Positions 22,289 through 34,821 of a DNA stretch of 64,000 nucleotides are shown piece after piece. Under the pieces are notes generated by a model. The model was given only the letters and a program-made list of their open reading frames with translations. It did not search any database and was not told where the DNA came from. Source of the DNA: Dichetophora obliterata (taxonomy: Eukaryota > Arthropoda > Insecta > Diptera > Sciomyzidae); assembly GCA_963920525.1 (NCBI GenBank), contig OY986438.1:51967753-52031752 (forward strand), given 5' to 3'. The first letter of the stretch is position 1; every line of letters starts with the position of its first letter. The position numbers and the translations under genes were made by a program.

Positions 22289-23971
22289 CGCCAACACGTA
22301 CACACGCGTACACACTCTGACCCACATAGCGTTAAATACTACGACTCACGTACGACCTCAAGTACACTGAGGAAAATTATGTATGCAATGGTAATGATCC
22401 TAATAAAGGTATGTTTCCAGGTTGCAAATTTCTACAAGCTTTAAAAAAAGTATTTTGAAGTGAAGCTGAACCTTTGGACCAATTTAATCTTTTATCTCAG
22501 TGTATTTATAATCGCTTAATCGGAAGCCAGGTGTTATTTCCGGTTATTGGCCTAGTGCCCGCAGTTGCATCGCCATGGCGGTGCATTTGGCATGCATTCA
22601 ACTGGAACAAAATAGCGGTAGTATTTTAAAGGATGCTCATGCTAAACAATTTATTGCAAACACGAAAAATAAAACAGAAAAACCATAGTTACTATGCAAA
22701 AGTCGGCATAAATGACAGTCCAAATTGAATAATTGTTGAACATGGCGAGAGTGCCAATAAAACGTGCAATGAATAGTTGGAGGCAAGAAGACGGGCCTCT
22801 CATGCTCACACCCCTATGCCCAGCAGAACACACACCCACATAAACGCTTAAAGTGCTACATGCCAAAGCTTTGCCTTCTACATATGTATGTGGCGCTCGA
22901 AAACGTGTTGGATTAACGACAAATTGTCAACCTGCTGTCTAAATGGCTGTCTATCCATTTAGTGTTGGAATCGATTTGTTGTTGTTATTTTGTTTGTTCT
23001 TGATGTTGTTCACTGTTCGATGCTCAAAGTTAGTCCTTTCGACCCTCAATTAGTCTCGAATAAGTTATTCCCTCGTTTTATAAGCTAATTGCAGTGGTCA
23101 ATGAGAGCAGCAGCTAGTTGAAGTTAGTAATAAATAAAGCTTGTGGGTTGATCCATTCTAATTACCTTCGATATACATATACTAGTAGCTGAGCGTAAAT
23201 ATGCTTTAAGTTTTGCTGATTTTGTCTCATTGTCACTTTTTATGTTGTATAGTTCACATTATAATTTTTCTTTAGTTTCAAGCGAAGTCTTATCGATGTG
23301 ATTCTTAAATTAAATAAGTTAAGTTCAATTACTTATTTGATTGGATTAGGAATGGCGTACATATTTTGCAAGAAACTGATAGGAATTGTCATAGGTTTGA
23401 TTGTCTTTATATTCGTTTAAGTCAAAATAAAATCTATTAAGCCTGTTTTTAAGAATAAAATCGAGAAATATTGCGTGACTAACTATGTTGTGTTTATTGG
23501 AAGCATAAACTTATACTGTAGCTTTTGTTATTTCAATATAGGTCACAATAAAAAACTATTTCGTATTGGTACACTAAAAAAACAAGAAAAAATAAACACG
23601 CTATGATACCAACAATTTTGTAAAAAGTCAACAACTTTAATTGGTGTTTTCGTAATAACCAAAAACTTTAAAATGTAAAAATTAAAAAATACCACATATT
23701 GAGTTGTTTTAATAGCTTTTAAGAAAATAATTTGTAAATAGAAAAGCTATGTAGTGGCAATATAGAGTTCGACGCATATCTTTTTAGAGATCATAATATT
23801 GTTTAGAGTTTTCAATTTTACACTGTTAGAAATTTTAGAATAAACTTCGATACAAATGAGCTACATGTTTAACTACACCAAAACTGTGCAACAATTTAAT
23901 ACTAGCCAAGTTTTACAATTAATTTTTCATAAAATTTTATATTAACAATTTATGGTCAATAATCATATTAA

Positions 23972-24630
23972 GGCCCTTATAAAGAGCTGCGTTCGATCTT
24001 CGACTGTAGTCGAAAGGCCTGATCGAACGAATTTGCATTTGGTATTATAACGTGCTTTCGACAAACAGTAGCGCCATTGTGAATTTCGTTCATATTGTTT
24101 GTTCACGGTAGTATATTTCTATCAGGTGATCGTTGTTTTGTTTCAACTAAAAGTAGTAGTGGCTAAAATTAGAAAACTGTTGAGCAATGCTTTTTTTAGC
24201 TAATCTTAAGCCACTTTGCTGTTGTTCTAACTGGTGGTCCTAAGCAATTTAATTCTGGCGTGAGTTCTTCCCTTTATTTTTCGCCTGAACTTTGGACCAA
24301 ATACCCTTTGCAGTCAAAGTTTGCCTCCATCAATGATACCAGTTTTCTAACTGCGATTTGTTGCTTAGATCTGCATAAAATTTACAAAAACAGTTCAATA
24401 TTAGTTTTTAGTCTTTAAAAAGGAAAATACAATCACAAAATACTTAAATTTTTAACAATTTTTGCTCAGCACGCATCGCATCGAAAGCAAAATCATATTC
24501 GACTGAAATTTCGATGAGCAACGAACATTTCGATAGAGTTGCACTGCTCATAATAAGAATTTAACTTTCGATACTCGTTGTTCGATAACCAGCGAAGATT
24601 GAACGTCGAAAGCAACTCATAATAAGGGCC
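23972..24630. mobile_element. PIF/Harbinger-type MITE with TAA target duplication
   Basis: TAA flanks both sides (23969-23971 and 24631-24633). The ends are inverted: GGCCCTTATAAAGAGCTGCG on the left and, on the other strand, GGCCCTTATTATGAGTTGCT on the right, followed by TTCGA-rich text on both. GGC-start TIRs with a three-base TWA duplication are typical of PIF/Harbinger. The 659 bp hold no transposase. It could have been moved by an element like the one at 62.35-64 kb, whose ends are not visible here. Confidence 0.7.
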
Positions 24631-24633
24631 TAA

Positions 24634-26816
24634 ATTTTTCCACAAAAATAAAAAATAACAAAACCTGTGTGATGCATCTGACTACTTCCCGAAATATATA
24701 AATAACATCTGAACAAATGTAAAAATATAGGCTTGGAAGCAACACAGTAGATAGGTATTTCATAAGGGGGGGTTTACTGAAGCAAAAAATATTTGTTTTT
24801 TTTTTCATTTCCATAGTGATTTCTGAAGGTCAAGTGAAAAAATTCTTAACAAATTTCAACAGATTTCAAGTGAAAAGAGTTTATGACATTTTATTTATTT
24901 TAATTTTAAGCATATAAAATTACGAAAGTTAGGAAAAGGTAAAAGTACGTATTTCAAAACTAATTAAAAAATTTCGTTTCGTTTTTTAGATTTAATATTG
25001 TTCATTATGGAAAAGGATCTTTTAAGTTAATAAAAAGTATTTCATAGAAAAAAGAGTAAAAAAAATTTTATGATGGTGCAAATAGTGCTAGATTTTAAGC
25101 CTTCGGTGGTAAAAGTGGTAGACATTTTCTTGTTGAGTTAATTATATTAGGAATTTGATTTTATTTTTTCTTGTCGTACTGTAAAAGAACTTAGTTCTTA
25201 TTGTACAATGTTTTGGTAAATAAATAAATTAATAAAAATATTAAAATTTTCAAAATGTGTGGTAGATCTACCACAATAGTGGTAAAGTCCATGCCCTGTA
25301 TTTCAGCGTGTTTTTGCTCAGAGAGTTCTAAAACATGTATACTCTCTCTACTTTTCACGCTATTTCAGCGTGATTACTGAAGCCTACTGAAGTTGGAAAG
25401 AATAGCACCTAGAGATTCTGCTGTGGTATTGACTCTATACAGAGTTGTTGTTTTTGTTTCCTTGTTCAAAACTTACTTGAGAGAATACACGCATTTCTTA
25501 AGTTTTTTTTCTAATACCGTTGTTATGCTAGCCAAACATGTTTGGAGTTCATTTTCGTTAATTTATTCTCTTCGCTGAAATGTTTATTTGGTGGTTATGC
25601 TATGTTTGTTGCTCAGTTGCATTTTATGTAAAAATAAGTCAAAACACAAATAAAAAAAACCCTTTTTGTATTTTTATATACAATTTTAGGCATATTATTC
25701 ATATTTGCTATAAACAGTTAAACGAAATTAGCGAATTAATTCAAATTGGGATTGGTTATGAAAGGGGCATTATTTTTTGTATTCAACTATTTATTATTAC
25801 TTTATCCTTTTTTTTTCAATAGATATGATATGAATAGTTTCAATAGATATGATGCAATTAGTCTTCATGATTTTGTTATTTTTCTTTCAAAATATTATTA
25901 GATTACTTCAATTAACACGATTTTTTGTTATTAAAATTAGTTCAACAAAACAATGCTTGCTGTTTGTTAATTAGTTCAACAAACAAGCACACAATTCATT
26001 TCAATTTCTAAATTATAAAAAATATCTTAAGGTAACCCGGAAAGTTCGGCATGTTTGGTGTTTCAAACAGCAATCAAAAATGTTCGGTCTGAGAGCGAGA
26101 GAATGGATATGAGAAAAAATTCATTTTTCATTTTATAGTGAAACAATAACAACAAAAATGTTCGGCGAACATGTCGATTGAAAGAGATATTTTTAGAAGA
26201 GAGTTTATACAAGAGCGCGAAAGAGATTTTTGCATGTGAGAGGATTCAAGCATTTCCAGCGTGAATTAGTTATAATTTTGCTCTATGGGATTTAACGACA
26301 ATAAATGTAGGCCTTTGATTTCATGTAGGCAATCAGTTTCCAGAAATTATTGTAGTTGACTCTCGTGAATTTTTGTTAGAGTGCAGGAATCATGATAAAT
26401 CAAAAACTGTAATTAAAAGCACACTGTGAACTTTAATATAGTTTAAAATTTTATTTTCTTAGAATTTAATTTTTTAATACATGTTCAAAACATTGATTTT
26501 ATTCATTTAAAGAACGCATTCATTGAAATAATGAATTTTTGACTTAAAAACCGATTCTTTGGCTCTAAGAAATAGATCCTTAATATTAAGGAACAGTTCA
26601 ATAGCGTAAGTATTTGTTCTGAAAGCTAAGAACAGGGATTTATTAACACAGAGTTCTCCTGCAGTGGACCAATTTTAATGAAGGGCTTATGGCGGCACAT
26701 AACTCTTTCTTTAAATTTTTTCTAAATAAACGTAGAAAATTTTAAGTAAAATAATTCTTCTATACCAAAAAAAAAACCAATCTCATCTTGGAAAAATGTA
26801 ATGAGACGCGCTGAAT
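24634..26816. other. AT-rich intergenic sequence
   Basis: No gene was supported. Small inverted repeats are present: TTTCAGCGTG near 25303 with CACGCT near 25357, and a 15-bp near-palindrome ATGTTCGGCGAACAT near 26159. GGTAGATCTACC near 25261 is a perfect 12-bp palindrome. None could be tied to a known element. Confidence 0.35.
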
Positions 26817-27008
26817 TTAACCCTCTAACCGGCCAATTTTTTCGAAACAAAAATATCATGAACTCATATTTTCAAAAAAGTGAACAGGTAACCTTCCATG
26901 TGTGAATTCATCTACCCCGCCTTTAGGCGGACTTGCCTTGATACGTGTAAAAAAAAAACTGAAAGGATATCGTATTTATTTGTTTTTAGTAGTAAATGAA
27001 GTAAAAAA

Positions 27009-28144
27009 TTATGTAAAGGAATAGAAATAGAGGTCTATCACTGTGTGTGATGCTGTTGGAAACATTTTTTTGTAGATGGATGACAAGCACAAATTCAAAT
27101 TACATTTTGTGCAAAAGAATTGTGTTTCGGATTTACAGCCATACATTTTACATAAACGTTTTCCACTTCGATCCAAAAAATCAGGCTTATGGTTGCTGGC
27201 ATCGTAACGAATGTCAGATGGTGGTGCCTAAGCTCTCTAAGTTGCGTTTTGTTCCACTATGCATTCATTTTATGGCCTGCCAACTGGTTATTTTGCATTC
27301 CAGCAACTTCTATACGAAAATCGGGTAGCTTTAGGTGATTTACGTATTCAGTATCTTATGTATGAATTCGACGGTCTATACGTATATACGCAATGACCAT
27401 GGCCATATCTACGAGGTGATAGAAGAGACGCTCATTTCCTTGTTTTCATACGGATGTGATAGCGACCCAATAAGAAATCAATCAGATCGACGCCACCCAT
27501 GTGGTGATTATATTCTCGGATTACTTTTGGGCAAGCAACTTCAATGTATTTTTTATGTTTTCTATCATATCTGGTTGCTTTATTAGTTGAACATAATCAG
27601 CTGGGGTGTTATGATACGGTGTTTTCAATTCGTTAAAACGCACAGGAAAATTTAAACACCACTGCATTCTGATGCACTTGCATGCTCTTTTTTCTCTACA
27701 AAATATTTTAAAATAATGATGATTGTGGATTTATATCCATTACTACATCCATTGAGTCCACCAGCATCCGATTCAAAACCAATATCAAATCCTTCAATTT
27801 CAGGCAAAGGTGAACGATCATCTTTGGCCCGTTTTGGTTTAGTTGTTGGTGCTCTTGTTGACGCGCTTGTAGATCGCTCTAATTGTTGTTTCGTTGTTCT
27901 GCTGGTCGATGGCATGGCTAAGAGGAAAGAGTTGTGGAAGAATGGGTTATGGGTTGTAAAATAACAATATAAATCGTCAACCATACTGTCTTCATTGAAA
28001 CTCATATCTATGTCTGTTGATGGAAAATCACTTGAAGCATCCACTTCTTAAAGGTCTTCATCAGATATCTGAAAATCTGTGTCCATCGTCCACTGAATCA
28101 TCGTCGTCAGTATCTAAGACTTTCTCTTGAAAAGAGCTAAACAT
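27009..28144 (-). pseudogene. piggyBac-family transposase, internally deleted
   Basis: The minus strand starts at an ATG (28142-28144). It has an acidic N-terminal region (DTDDDDSVDD, later DIDMSFNEDSMVDD), then a basic Ser/Thr stretch. It jumps to the C-terminal part of the DDE domain: KVIREYNHHMGGVDLIDFLL, which keeps the catalytic Asp of the GGVDLID block, then GRYHIRMKTRK, then a frameshift. The end carries the cysteine-rich finger (GCKSETQFFCTKCNLNLC) and stops at 27009. At about 1.14 kb it is some 0.6 kb short of a typical piggyBac transposase, the first two catalytic aspartates are missing, and stops interrupt it. It cannot act. Confidence 0.8.
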
Positions 28145-28419
28145 AATCTTCGGTATTAAATAATATTTCCAATTGGGATATAATTTTACTAAGAAAAACA
28201 GGAAAAAATGGAAGGAAAAATGTTTATTGAAATGTATGCACGCAACACAAAAAAGTACACGGGAACCGGCAGGTCCGCCTTTGGGCAGTGTGTCGTTTTT
28301 GGATGCTGGGAGTTCAAGTGTGTTTGGAAAACAAGATTAAAATTCTCCATTACATTCAAAAATAATTAAGCTACTTACGGATAATTTTTTCACTTCGATC
28401 AGAGTACAAAATATATTTA

Positions 28420-30180
28420 GCGTACAACTACAATTATTGGTACCCAAAAACTTGGCGCCAACTATTGGCACCCTTGCCTTGAATAGCATTTATGAAATAT
28501 CGTTAAATTACCCATTGGTTATGAACTCTGCATTTCAAATTCTCTGGTTTATTACTTCTCTTTGTTTTTTATTGTATAAAAACATTAAGTAGCTCAGTTG
28601 TCTGTAAATTTGGGATCTGCAAGGGTATTTTCATCGTCAATTAAAATAGGGTCTTATAGTGTTGAAATAGCGAATTGAAATTTGGTGAGTACTGTTTCTT
28701 ATTATTTATGGATTTTTTATATAGACGCGTTTGATTTTTTGATTAATTAAACATTAAATAGTTTATTTTCGTCTTAATATCCAAATTTTTACCGCAATAT
28801 TCAATACCAACAATTGATACCAAAAAACAAACAATTCAATCATTTGCAGGGAGTACCAATAACTGAATTTGATGTTACTACAATAACTGGCACTGCCAGT
28901 CATTATACTTTTATCTAGTGCCAATAATTGAATACTTCATATTTTCAAATAAAAATGCGAATAGAAAGAGCACGTACGATGAAAGTATTTTACAAAAATC
29001 TCTGTCAACAATTACAAATTGCAAAATTTTTAAAAAATCTTCAGCCAAAATATAGGGGTCCACACTCCAATTTCATCTGAGTCCAAAATTTAGAAAACGG
29101 AAAAAGAAGCAATTTTAGATTGGTTGAAAGTCTCCCAGCTGAAAGTGACGTTAAATCACAAAATTGTGGCATAAGAAACAATTATTGCTTAGCTCTTTCA
29201 TGCTCGATGTTATCTACAGGCAACATTGCACTTATTGGCTTCTAAGTTCCGTTATTTTCATGTTTTTGCCTAGTGGTTTCTTGCATCATGTGGCATTACG
29301 TGTTGTGCAAGCTTACAGCTGTTTGTTATATTGAAAACTTTGCACGTGTCCATTCAGTAGCCGTTTTTCATAGAGTAAAATGGTTGAAATCAAGATCGGG
29401 ATCGTTTTGCAAAAAACCTATTTTTACAAAAAGTGCTTAAAAATATTAAAATAATTGTTTAATTGTAAAACCGAGTGAACAATATAAATAAATCAAGATG
29501 AGAGAGTTCTATACACAAAAAAACAATCATGAAAAAAGTGTTTAATTGGTCCAATAATTACCCAATAACTACCCAACGTTTCAAATAAGCAACATCCTGT
29601 AACTAACGAACCCGGGAACCAAGGACTTATTTTTGTCAGTTCATATTTGAGTAAAGACTAACACATATCTGAACTAAAAAAATGTGTAGCTCAACCCATT
29701 TTTATTCGGGCATGAAAATGTTCAAGTCAGACCAAATATCTTAAAAAAATAATTGTGTTTATTTACTAAAATTTAGTTAAAATTTAAATGAAATCTGTAT
29801 TGTTTTTTTCTGCTAGCTAGGTATGTAGGCAACTATGAAAAATAAAGGATTTGTTTTTATGATTTAAGAAAATTATTATATTATTACAGCCAGCTTTTAT
29901 ATAATTTTTACGATATTGGCTGCTAATTATTACGTTTTCATCAATGTGCCAATAAGTGTATTCACGTGCTAATAATTGTGGTTTATGAAAGACTTTTTAT
30001 ATTTTGATTCTCAGGAAACACAGAGAACACATATAAATATGTTAAAAATTGCTTTAAATAAAGAATTTCCCAAAAAATAAAATAAAATTCCAAAAAGAAC
30101 ATTCACTTAAAAACGGAATGAATGCTATAGGTTACAAGGTAAAATTTCCTTATGGGTGCCAATGAGTGTAGCCGGTACGC
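28420..30180. mobile_element. TA-flanked terminal-inverted-repeat element nested in the piggyBac
   Basis: TA occurs at 28418-28419 and 30181-30182. The left end is GCGTACAACTACAATTATTG followed by GTACCC. The right end on the other strand is GCGTACCGGCTACACTCATT followed by GGCACCC. Variants of a CCAATAATTG / GCCAATAAGTG block recur along it (for example near 28850, 28920, 29950 and 30160). There is no coding sequence of note in 1,761 bp. A TA duplication suggests the Tc1/mariner group, but the ends do not match one that I can name. Confidence 0.5.
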
Positions 30181-30421
30181 TATTTTTATTTTATTAAAAT
30201 GCACTTTCACGTCGAAATAATTATTTACTCTGATTTTCATGAAAATTTCACTTTGACATGTGCTTATTATGTGCAAACGGTATTTAAATCAAGAGGGTTG
30301 TATAGAACGGGCTACTACGAAAGGTAAAAAAGTTTATCGTACTAAAATACTGTAACGAGAAGGTGCTATAACACTTTGTCTTAACCCCGCCTAAAGGCAG
30401 TCTTGCCGGTTATAGGGTTAA

Positions 30422-32147
30422 ATAAAGATTTGTTTCCAACATGGTTCAAAGTTTTAAATACAAAATTTTTATTGTAATATGCCAATATGACAAAAATGCT
30501 TTTAAAAATATATCCAGTCTAACAAAGTTTGAAAAAGGGTTTCCAATTTATAAAGAACCATTTAAAACTGGCTTCAAAAACAGGAAAAATTATTAAAAAC
30601 AACTTTTTAGATTTATAATGTTTTTTAAGTAATTTGAATAAATCCAAAAACAATTATATTAATGCAAACACAAGGTTTTCTAATAAACCGTCTACAAGTA
30701 GTTACAAATTGCAAATGAATCAGATACTTAGAAAAGTCTACAACCCTTTATTTCGAAGCCTTTGTTTAAACTGTAGCTTCTAATTATTGTAGTTGCGGTC
30801 TTCTTTTCTACATTAAACTTACGATCGCTTATATTGCACTTATATTGCTGTAGCAGTGCATCTTATAATTAAAAAACAAAAAGTTGTTCACAGTCCACAC
30901 AATTAATTAAATTTGCTGCAGCGATGCGATACAAATGTTAATTAAATTACTTAAAACTAAAAACTTTCACTGGCAACCGCCAACTGAACGATTCCACTCA
31001 ATAAATACCTAGTTGGCAGAGCCTTCTTCCTGCCTGTCTGACTTTCTGCCCTGCCCGCCTGCTGAAATAACATCAGTTTGCGGTGGCGCTGAAGAACTTT
31101 GCCACAAAAGGTCGAAGAGTAGCTGTTATCCAAAGAGGCTGTTGTTGTTATATGTGTTGGCGGTAGTTTGTACTCGTAAGAAGACTTTTGGAAGGGTGGA
31201 ACGCATTCGTAGACTATCTATCTACTGACTATCGTCCCGACTTTGGTGTGCAGAGTTGTTGTAACACTACGAAATTGTTGCCGGAGTTAATGAATTGGTT
31301 AGTTGAAGTGAGAAGCGACTCGAAGACCAATTGAATTAATATCAATTAACTCCAAGTTGCGTGGTTCTGCAAATTACGCACTCAATGAAATGCTTAATGA
31401 GTGGAAGCAGCTGCAAATGCGGTTGCCCGAACCTGCTGCACACGCTGCTCCATCTCTGCTTACAAGGATTTCTAGCGAGCTATTTAAAGAATCGCTTGCA
31501 TTGAAGTTGTTCTTAATTATACGTTATTACAAGCTCAATTGCCACAGTTGAGGGTTCTTCGAGTGAGTCGGTGTGAAGCAGACTAGTTGGTATGCCACTA
31601 AGTAGTTTAACCCTTTCAGCAATAAGCTGGAGTTGTAACATTGTAAAATTGAATTTTCCACATCGACTCGCAGTAAACAGAGATAACCACCAGCCACTGA
31701 AGCGTTCGACACATCATGTCGACACGTCTCAGACCCTATACAAAACGAAGACTGGCACAACGACGTGTTCATATGCCAAATCCATGTCGTCCTGAACTCG
31801 CTCGCACAACATTGTTGGCAAAAATCGAACTGATTGTCAGTAGCTCTTTTTTGCGCAGCGAAGGATTAATAGGGCATGCAGCGTGCCCCTTAAACCTCAT
31901 GGTGCCAATCCTGTCAGTAGCTGAAGCGTGGGTCGACGTTTGGTTTATTCTGCGCAAAGTACTCCCTTGGGTGAAGTGTCACTCGTAGTTGTACTTGTCG
32001 CCAATGCGCGTAGTAGTCGCGTAGAGTGAAGTAAGACACAAGCGTGCATTAAGTACGAGTAGGTATGTTGGTTTTCTTGTAGCAGCAATAGCTGTATCGG
32101 AACCAGAAGCTGCTACTTTATACGAAGCGTTGCTGTTTCGAGTTTTG
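30422..32147. other. Flank upstream of the tandem duplication; less AT-rich from about 30985
   Basis: To about 30980 the sequence is AT-rich without features. From 30985 to 32147 composition is close to balanced, with no repeat that I recognise. It might be host 5' exon or regulatory sequence. The longest sense frame (31716-31988, 90 codons, beginning MSTRLRPYTKRRLAQRR) has no recognisable domain and I do not call it a gene. Confidence 0.35.
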
Positions 32148-32742
32148 ATTGTCAGAGCGCTGACAGTGAGCCGGAAAACACTGTCAGGGTGTGCAGCTTA
32201 ACTGTCAGACGAAAAACGAAAATATTGTCACACAAATGAAATGCACGCAACTGGAAAAGGGATAACTTTTAACAGATGCGCGGTAAGAATTTATTAAGAC
32301 AAATTTTGCATTAAATGGGAAAATAAAATATAAGTTTGTCCTTGTACTCAAAGGAAATTCTTTCGTATTTTGTTTAACCTGATCTGAATCGTAAAGTGTA
32401 AAGTGAATGTTTTTCATGGTGAGCTGAAGTGATGAAGTTCTATTTGTTATATCTATGTATATTGATAAAATGCACTTTTTGTCATTTTTTTGATCGGAAT
32501 ACAAATCTTAAAAGCTTTGCGGATTTCGCTCATATTTGATACACATATTACTTGCAGTCTAGATAAGAATGCTACGTACTTAGCTTTAACCACGCGCCTT
32601 TAAAACCAACGCCACTCAACTAAATCTACAAAATTAAATACTTTTTATCATCGGAATCTTTTGTCAATTTAATTTGAAAAAATTTTGTTATTTTGCATTC
32701 ACATATCTTCAAAATTGTAGAAAATCCTAAGCGCTGATTATA

Positions 32743-32865
32743 ATGGACGGAACGGAGTCAAGTGCCATCGTGGCGGTACGAAACGTTTCCAAACGGAGCA
32801 CTATGGGGTATTTAATACTTAAAAACGCGATTAATTCAAAACATTTCATTTTAGATAACCAATAA
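32743..32865 (+). CDS. Exon-like short ORF, possible first coding exon of an ABC transporter
   Basis: In very AT-rich surroundings a balanced ~65-bp island begins with an ATG (A at -3) and encodes MDGTESSAIVAVRNVSKRST before a G|GTATTT splice-donor-like site. Without splicing it stops after 40 codons at 32863-32865. The 'VAVRNVSKR' string resembles the opening strand of ABC-transporter nucleotide-binding domains, especially ABCH-like proteins that start close to their N-terminus. This is a weak match over few residues and no downstream exon is in the window. An identical copy lies at 41428-41550 because of the tandem duplication. Confidence 0.25.
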   Translation: MDGTESSAIVAVRNVSKRSTMGYLILKNAINSKHFILDNQ

Positions 32866-34471
32866 AAATTAGTACCGATTGAAAGAATATAAAATTCTAC
32901 GTTACTGTTTGAAATAATAATTGAAAAAAGTTAACCATTAACGAGTAATGTACTTTCAATGTTTTTTTTACTTTTGTGTAGGTGTAGTGAGAATAAAGTG
33001 TTTTTTGATATTTTAGTCCGATTTTTTTTTTTAATAAAATAAAAAGTTAATTTTTTTTTCAACTGAGCCTTCTACTTTAGGCATTTAACTGGTTTTTTTT
33101 TAAAGTCTTATAAAAAAGTATTGGTAAATAGTTTTAATGTGTTTTTTTTAACTAAGCCTAAAAAATTCTGGTTTTTGGGTATATATAAAGGCATATAGTT
33201 GTTATCAAAGTGAAGTTAAGTTAATATAAATTATTTATTGTGAAGAGTTCGTATTGTTAAATTAAACCAAAGAAAATTTTTGCCTTTTTTGCTCTTTTTT
33301 TAAATATTATTTTTATATGCATACATACTTAATTACAAAAAAAAAACAAAAAAAAAATATACAATTCAAAAAGTATTCGTTATTGTTGTTTTCTTTATTT
33401 AAAACTGCAAAGGGCCTGTTTTTTAGTTATAATTAATTTTTTGGGGGTCAGTGGAGAGTAGTACATAAATATATGATATAATTAAATTTTTATGTACGTA
33501 TATTGTATTTTTCTATTCTTAATACATCTACATTGTTTTTAAAACTATATCCCTGGTATTGTATGCCTCGAACAGTGCATAGATATTTCATTCATGAACC
33601 CGAGATAATATCTGTTGCGTAATTGTCAATTACAATGAAGTTAAATTTTCAACTTTTATTAAGACACACAAAAACGCCGAGACACATAAACTTAATCTTC
33701 GGTCGTAGAATTTAGTGGCATGCTCAGTTTTCAATCATCAGGTAAAAATCTCTAGATATTCAGATTTTTGATATTTGACCTTCAAATTATACAATTTACT
33801 TTTTACTATCAACTTTTATGTCTTTCAAAAAAATCTCAAACGTGAAAATCGAGTAAGCCTTGTTGTATCAATGATTTTTTAAAAGTAAAGCAATTTTGTT
33901 TTTTTTCTCCATTTTGACCAAATTTAAATGGTGAACTTTAAAACGTTAAAACATTTATTAAAAGTTTTTAATCAAATTAATGATTTTATTTCATAAGAAT
34001 ATTTAATTCTGAAAGTTGAAGCAAAGTCAGACGTGGTAACATTTTTTGGGTTCCAAATATAACTAAAATACAGCTAGAAATGTGTGTAAAAGTGACTAAA
34101 TTTCCATCGCGAATATCTCGTGATTCTAACCTGATTGTTGAAAACTTAGTATGCCACTAAACTTTTCGACCAAAAATTAAGTTCAAGCGTCTCAGCGTTT
34201 TTGTGTGTCTTTATGACGTCCCTAAAGTGTACCTTAAGAAGCTCAAGAATGTCGTAACACAGATTATAAAAACTTAGGAGACCATTTTTTTCGTAAATGT
34301 AGTCGTCACAAGTGCAGTGAAGACACATTCAACAGGTTTCTGATCTTTTTTGATGTCTTAATATCTGGGAAAGTGCTTCCAAAAGGAAGCTGCCAAAAAA
34401 AAGACACTTGATTTTTGAAAAGACACGAGCTTTAAAACTTCTGAAGTGTGCAATACGTGATTATGATGTCT

Positions 34472-34533
34472 TTGATGATGCTGATGATGATGATGATGGT
34501 GATAATGATGATGATGACGATGACGATAATGCT
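34472..34533. repeat. GAT-rich trinucleotide repeat
   Basis: The run consists of imperfect GATGAT repeats with GAC and GAT variants. It is repeated at about 43158-43219 in the right unit. Confidence 0.8.
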
Positions 34534-34821
34534 GCTGTTTTTGGTGATTATCTGAATCAATCAGTATGATGACTGATCTTTAATTAAAGAAATATTTTAA
34601 ATTTGTATTGAATGTTCCCTTCTTTTTTCCTCTAAAGTACAAAAAAAAATCCTCTAAAGTATACTTTTTGAAATTTTTTTTTCTTTTTTGTCTTTAATTT
34701 ATTAATATATAAAAAAAGAGGTTGTTATAAAATAGAGGGCTTGGCTGATTTAATCGTGTTTTTGAGTATCGAATACCACAAATTCCATCAATTCTTCTTT
34801 TCTTATTATATTAAAACATGA

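Larger units (their letters stand above)
21409..23968. other. Intergenic sequence, possible unique host DNA around 22.1-23.1 kb
   Basis: No gene was recognised. From about 22160 to 23120 the base composition is more balanced, with CACGTACACACGCGTACACA-type text and no repeat family that I recognise. Open frames of 71-90 codons here lack domains. The rest is AT-rich. Confidence 0.35.
26821..30417 (-). mobile_element. piggyBac-like transposon with TTAA target duplication
   Basis: TTAA lies at 26817-26820 and 30418-30421. The ends are inverted: CCCTCTAACCGGCCAA on the left and, on the other strand, CCCTATAACCGGCAAG on the right. A subterminal GCCTTTAGGCGG block occurs on both sides, with a further GTCCGCCTTTGGGC near 28274. 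The left third holds an antisense piggyBac transposase pseudogene. The right half is occupied by a second, nested TA-flanked element (28420-30180). Confidence 0.8.

Noticed and set aside
22172..22444. 90-codon ORF as a small protein gene
   Set aside because: It starts at a non-ATG codon and shows no domain, signal peptide or codon pattern beyond chance.
27716..27964. Plus-strand 82-codon ORF
   Set aside because: It is a shadow of the antisense piggyBac transposase N-terminal region.
31060..31110. Core promoter with TCAGTT initiator
   Set aside because: An initiator-like hexamer is present near 31072, but no DPE or TATA lies at the proper distance.
31716..31988. 90-codon ORF as a host gene
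   Set aside because: It has no recognisable domain, no splice support and overlapping frames on the other strand. The less AT-rich composition alone gives longer chance frames.
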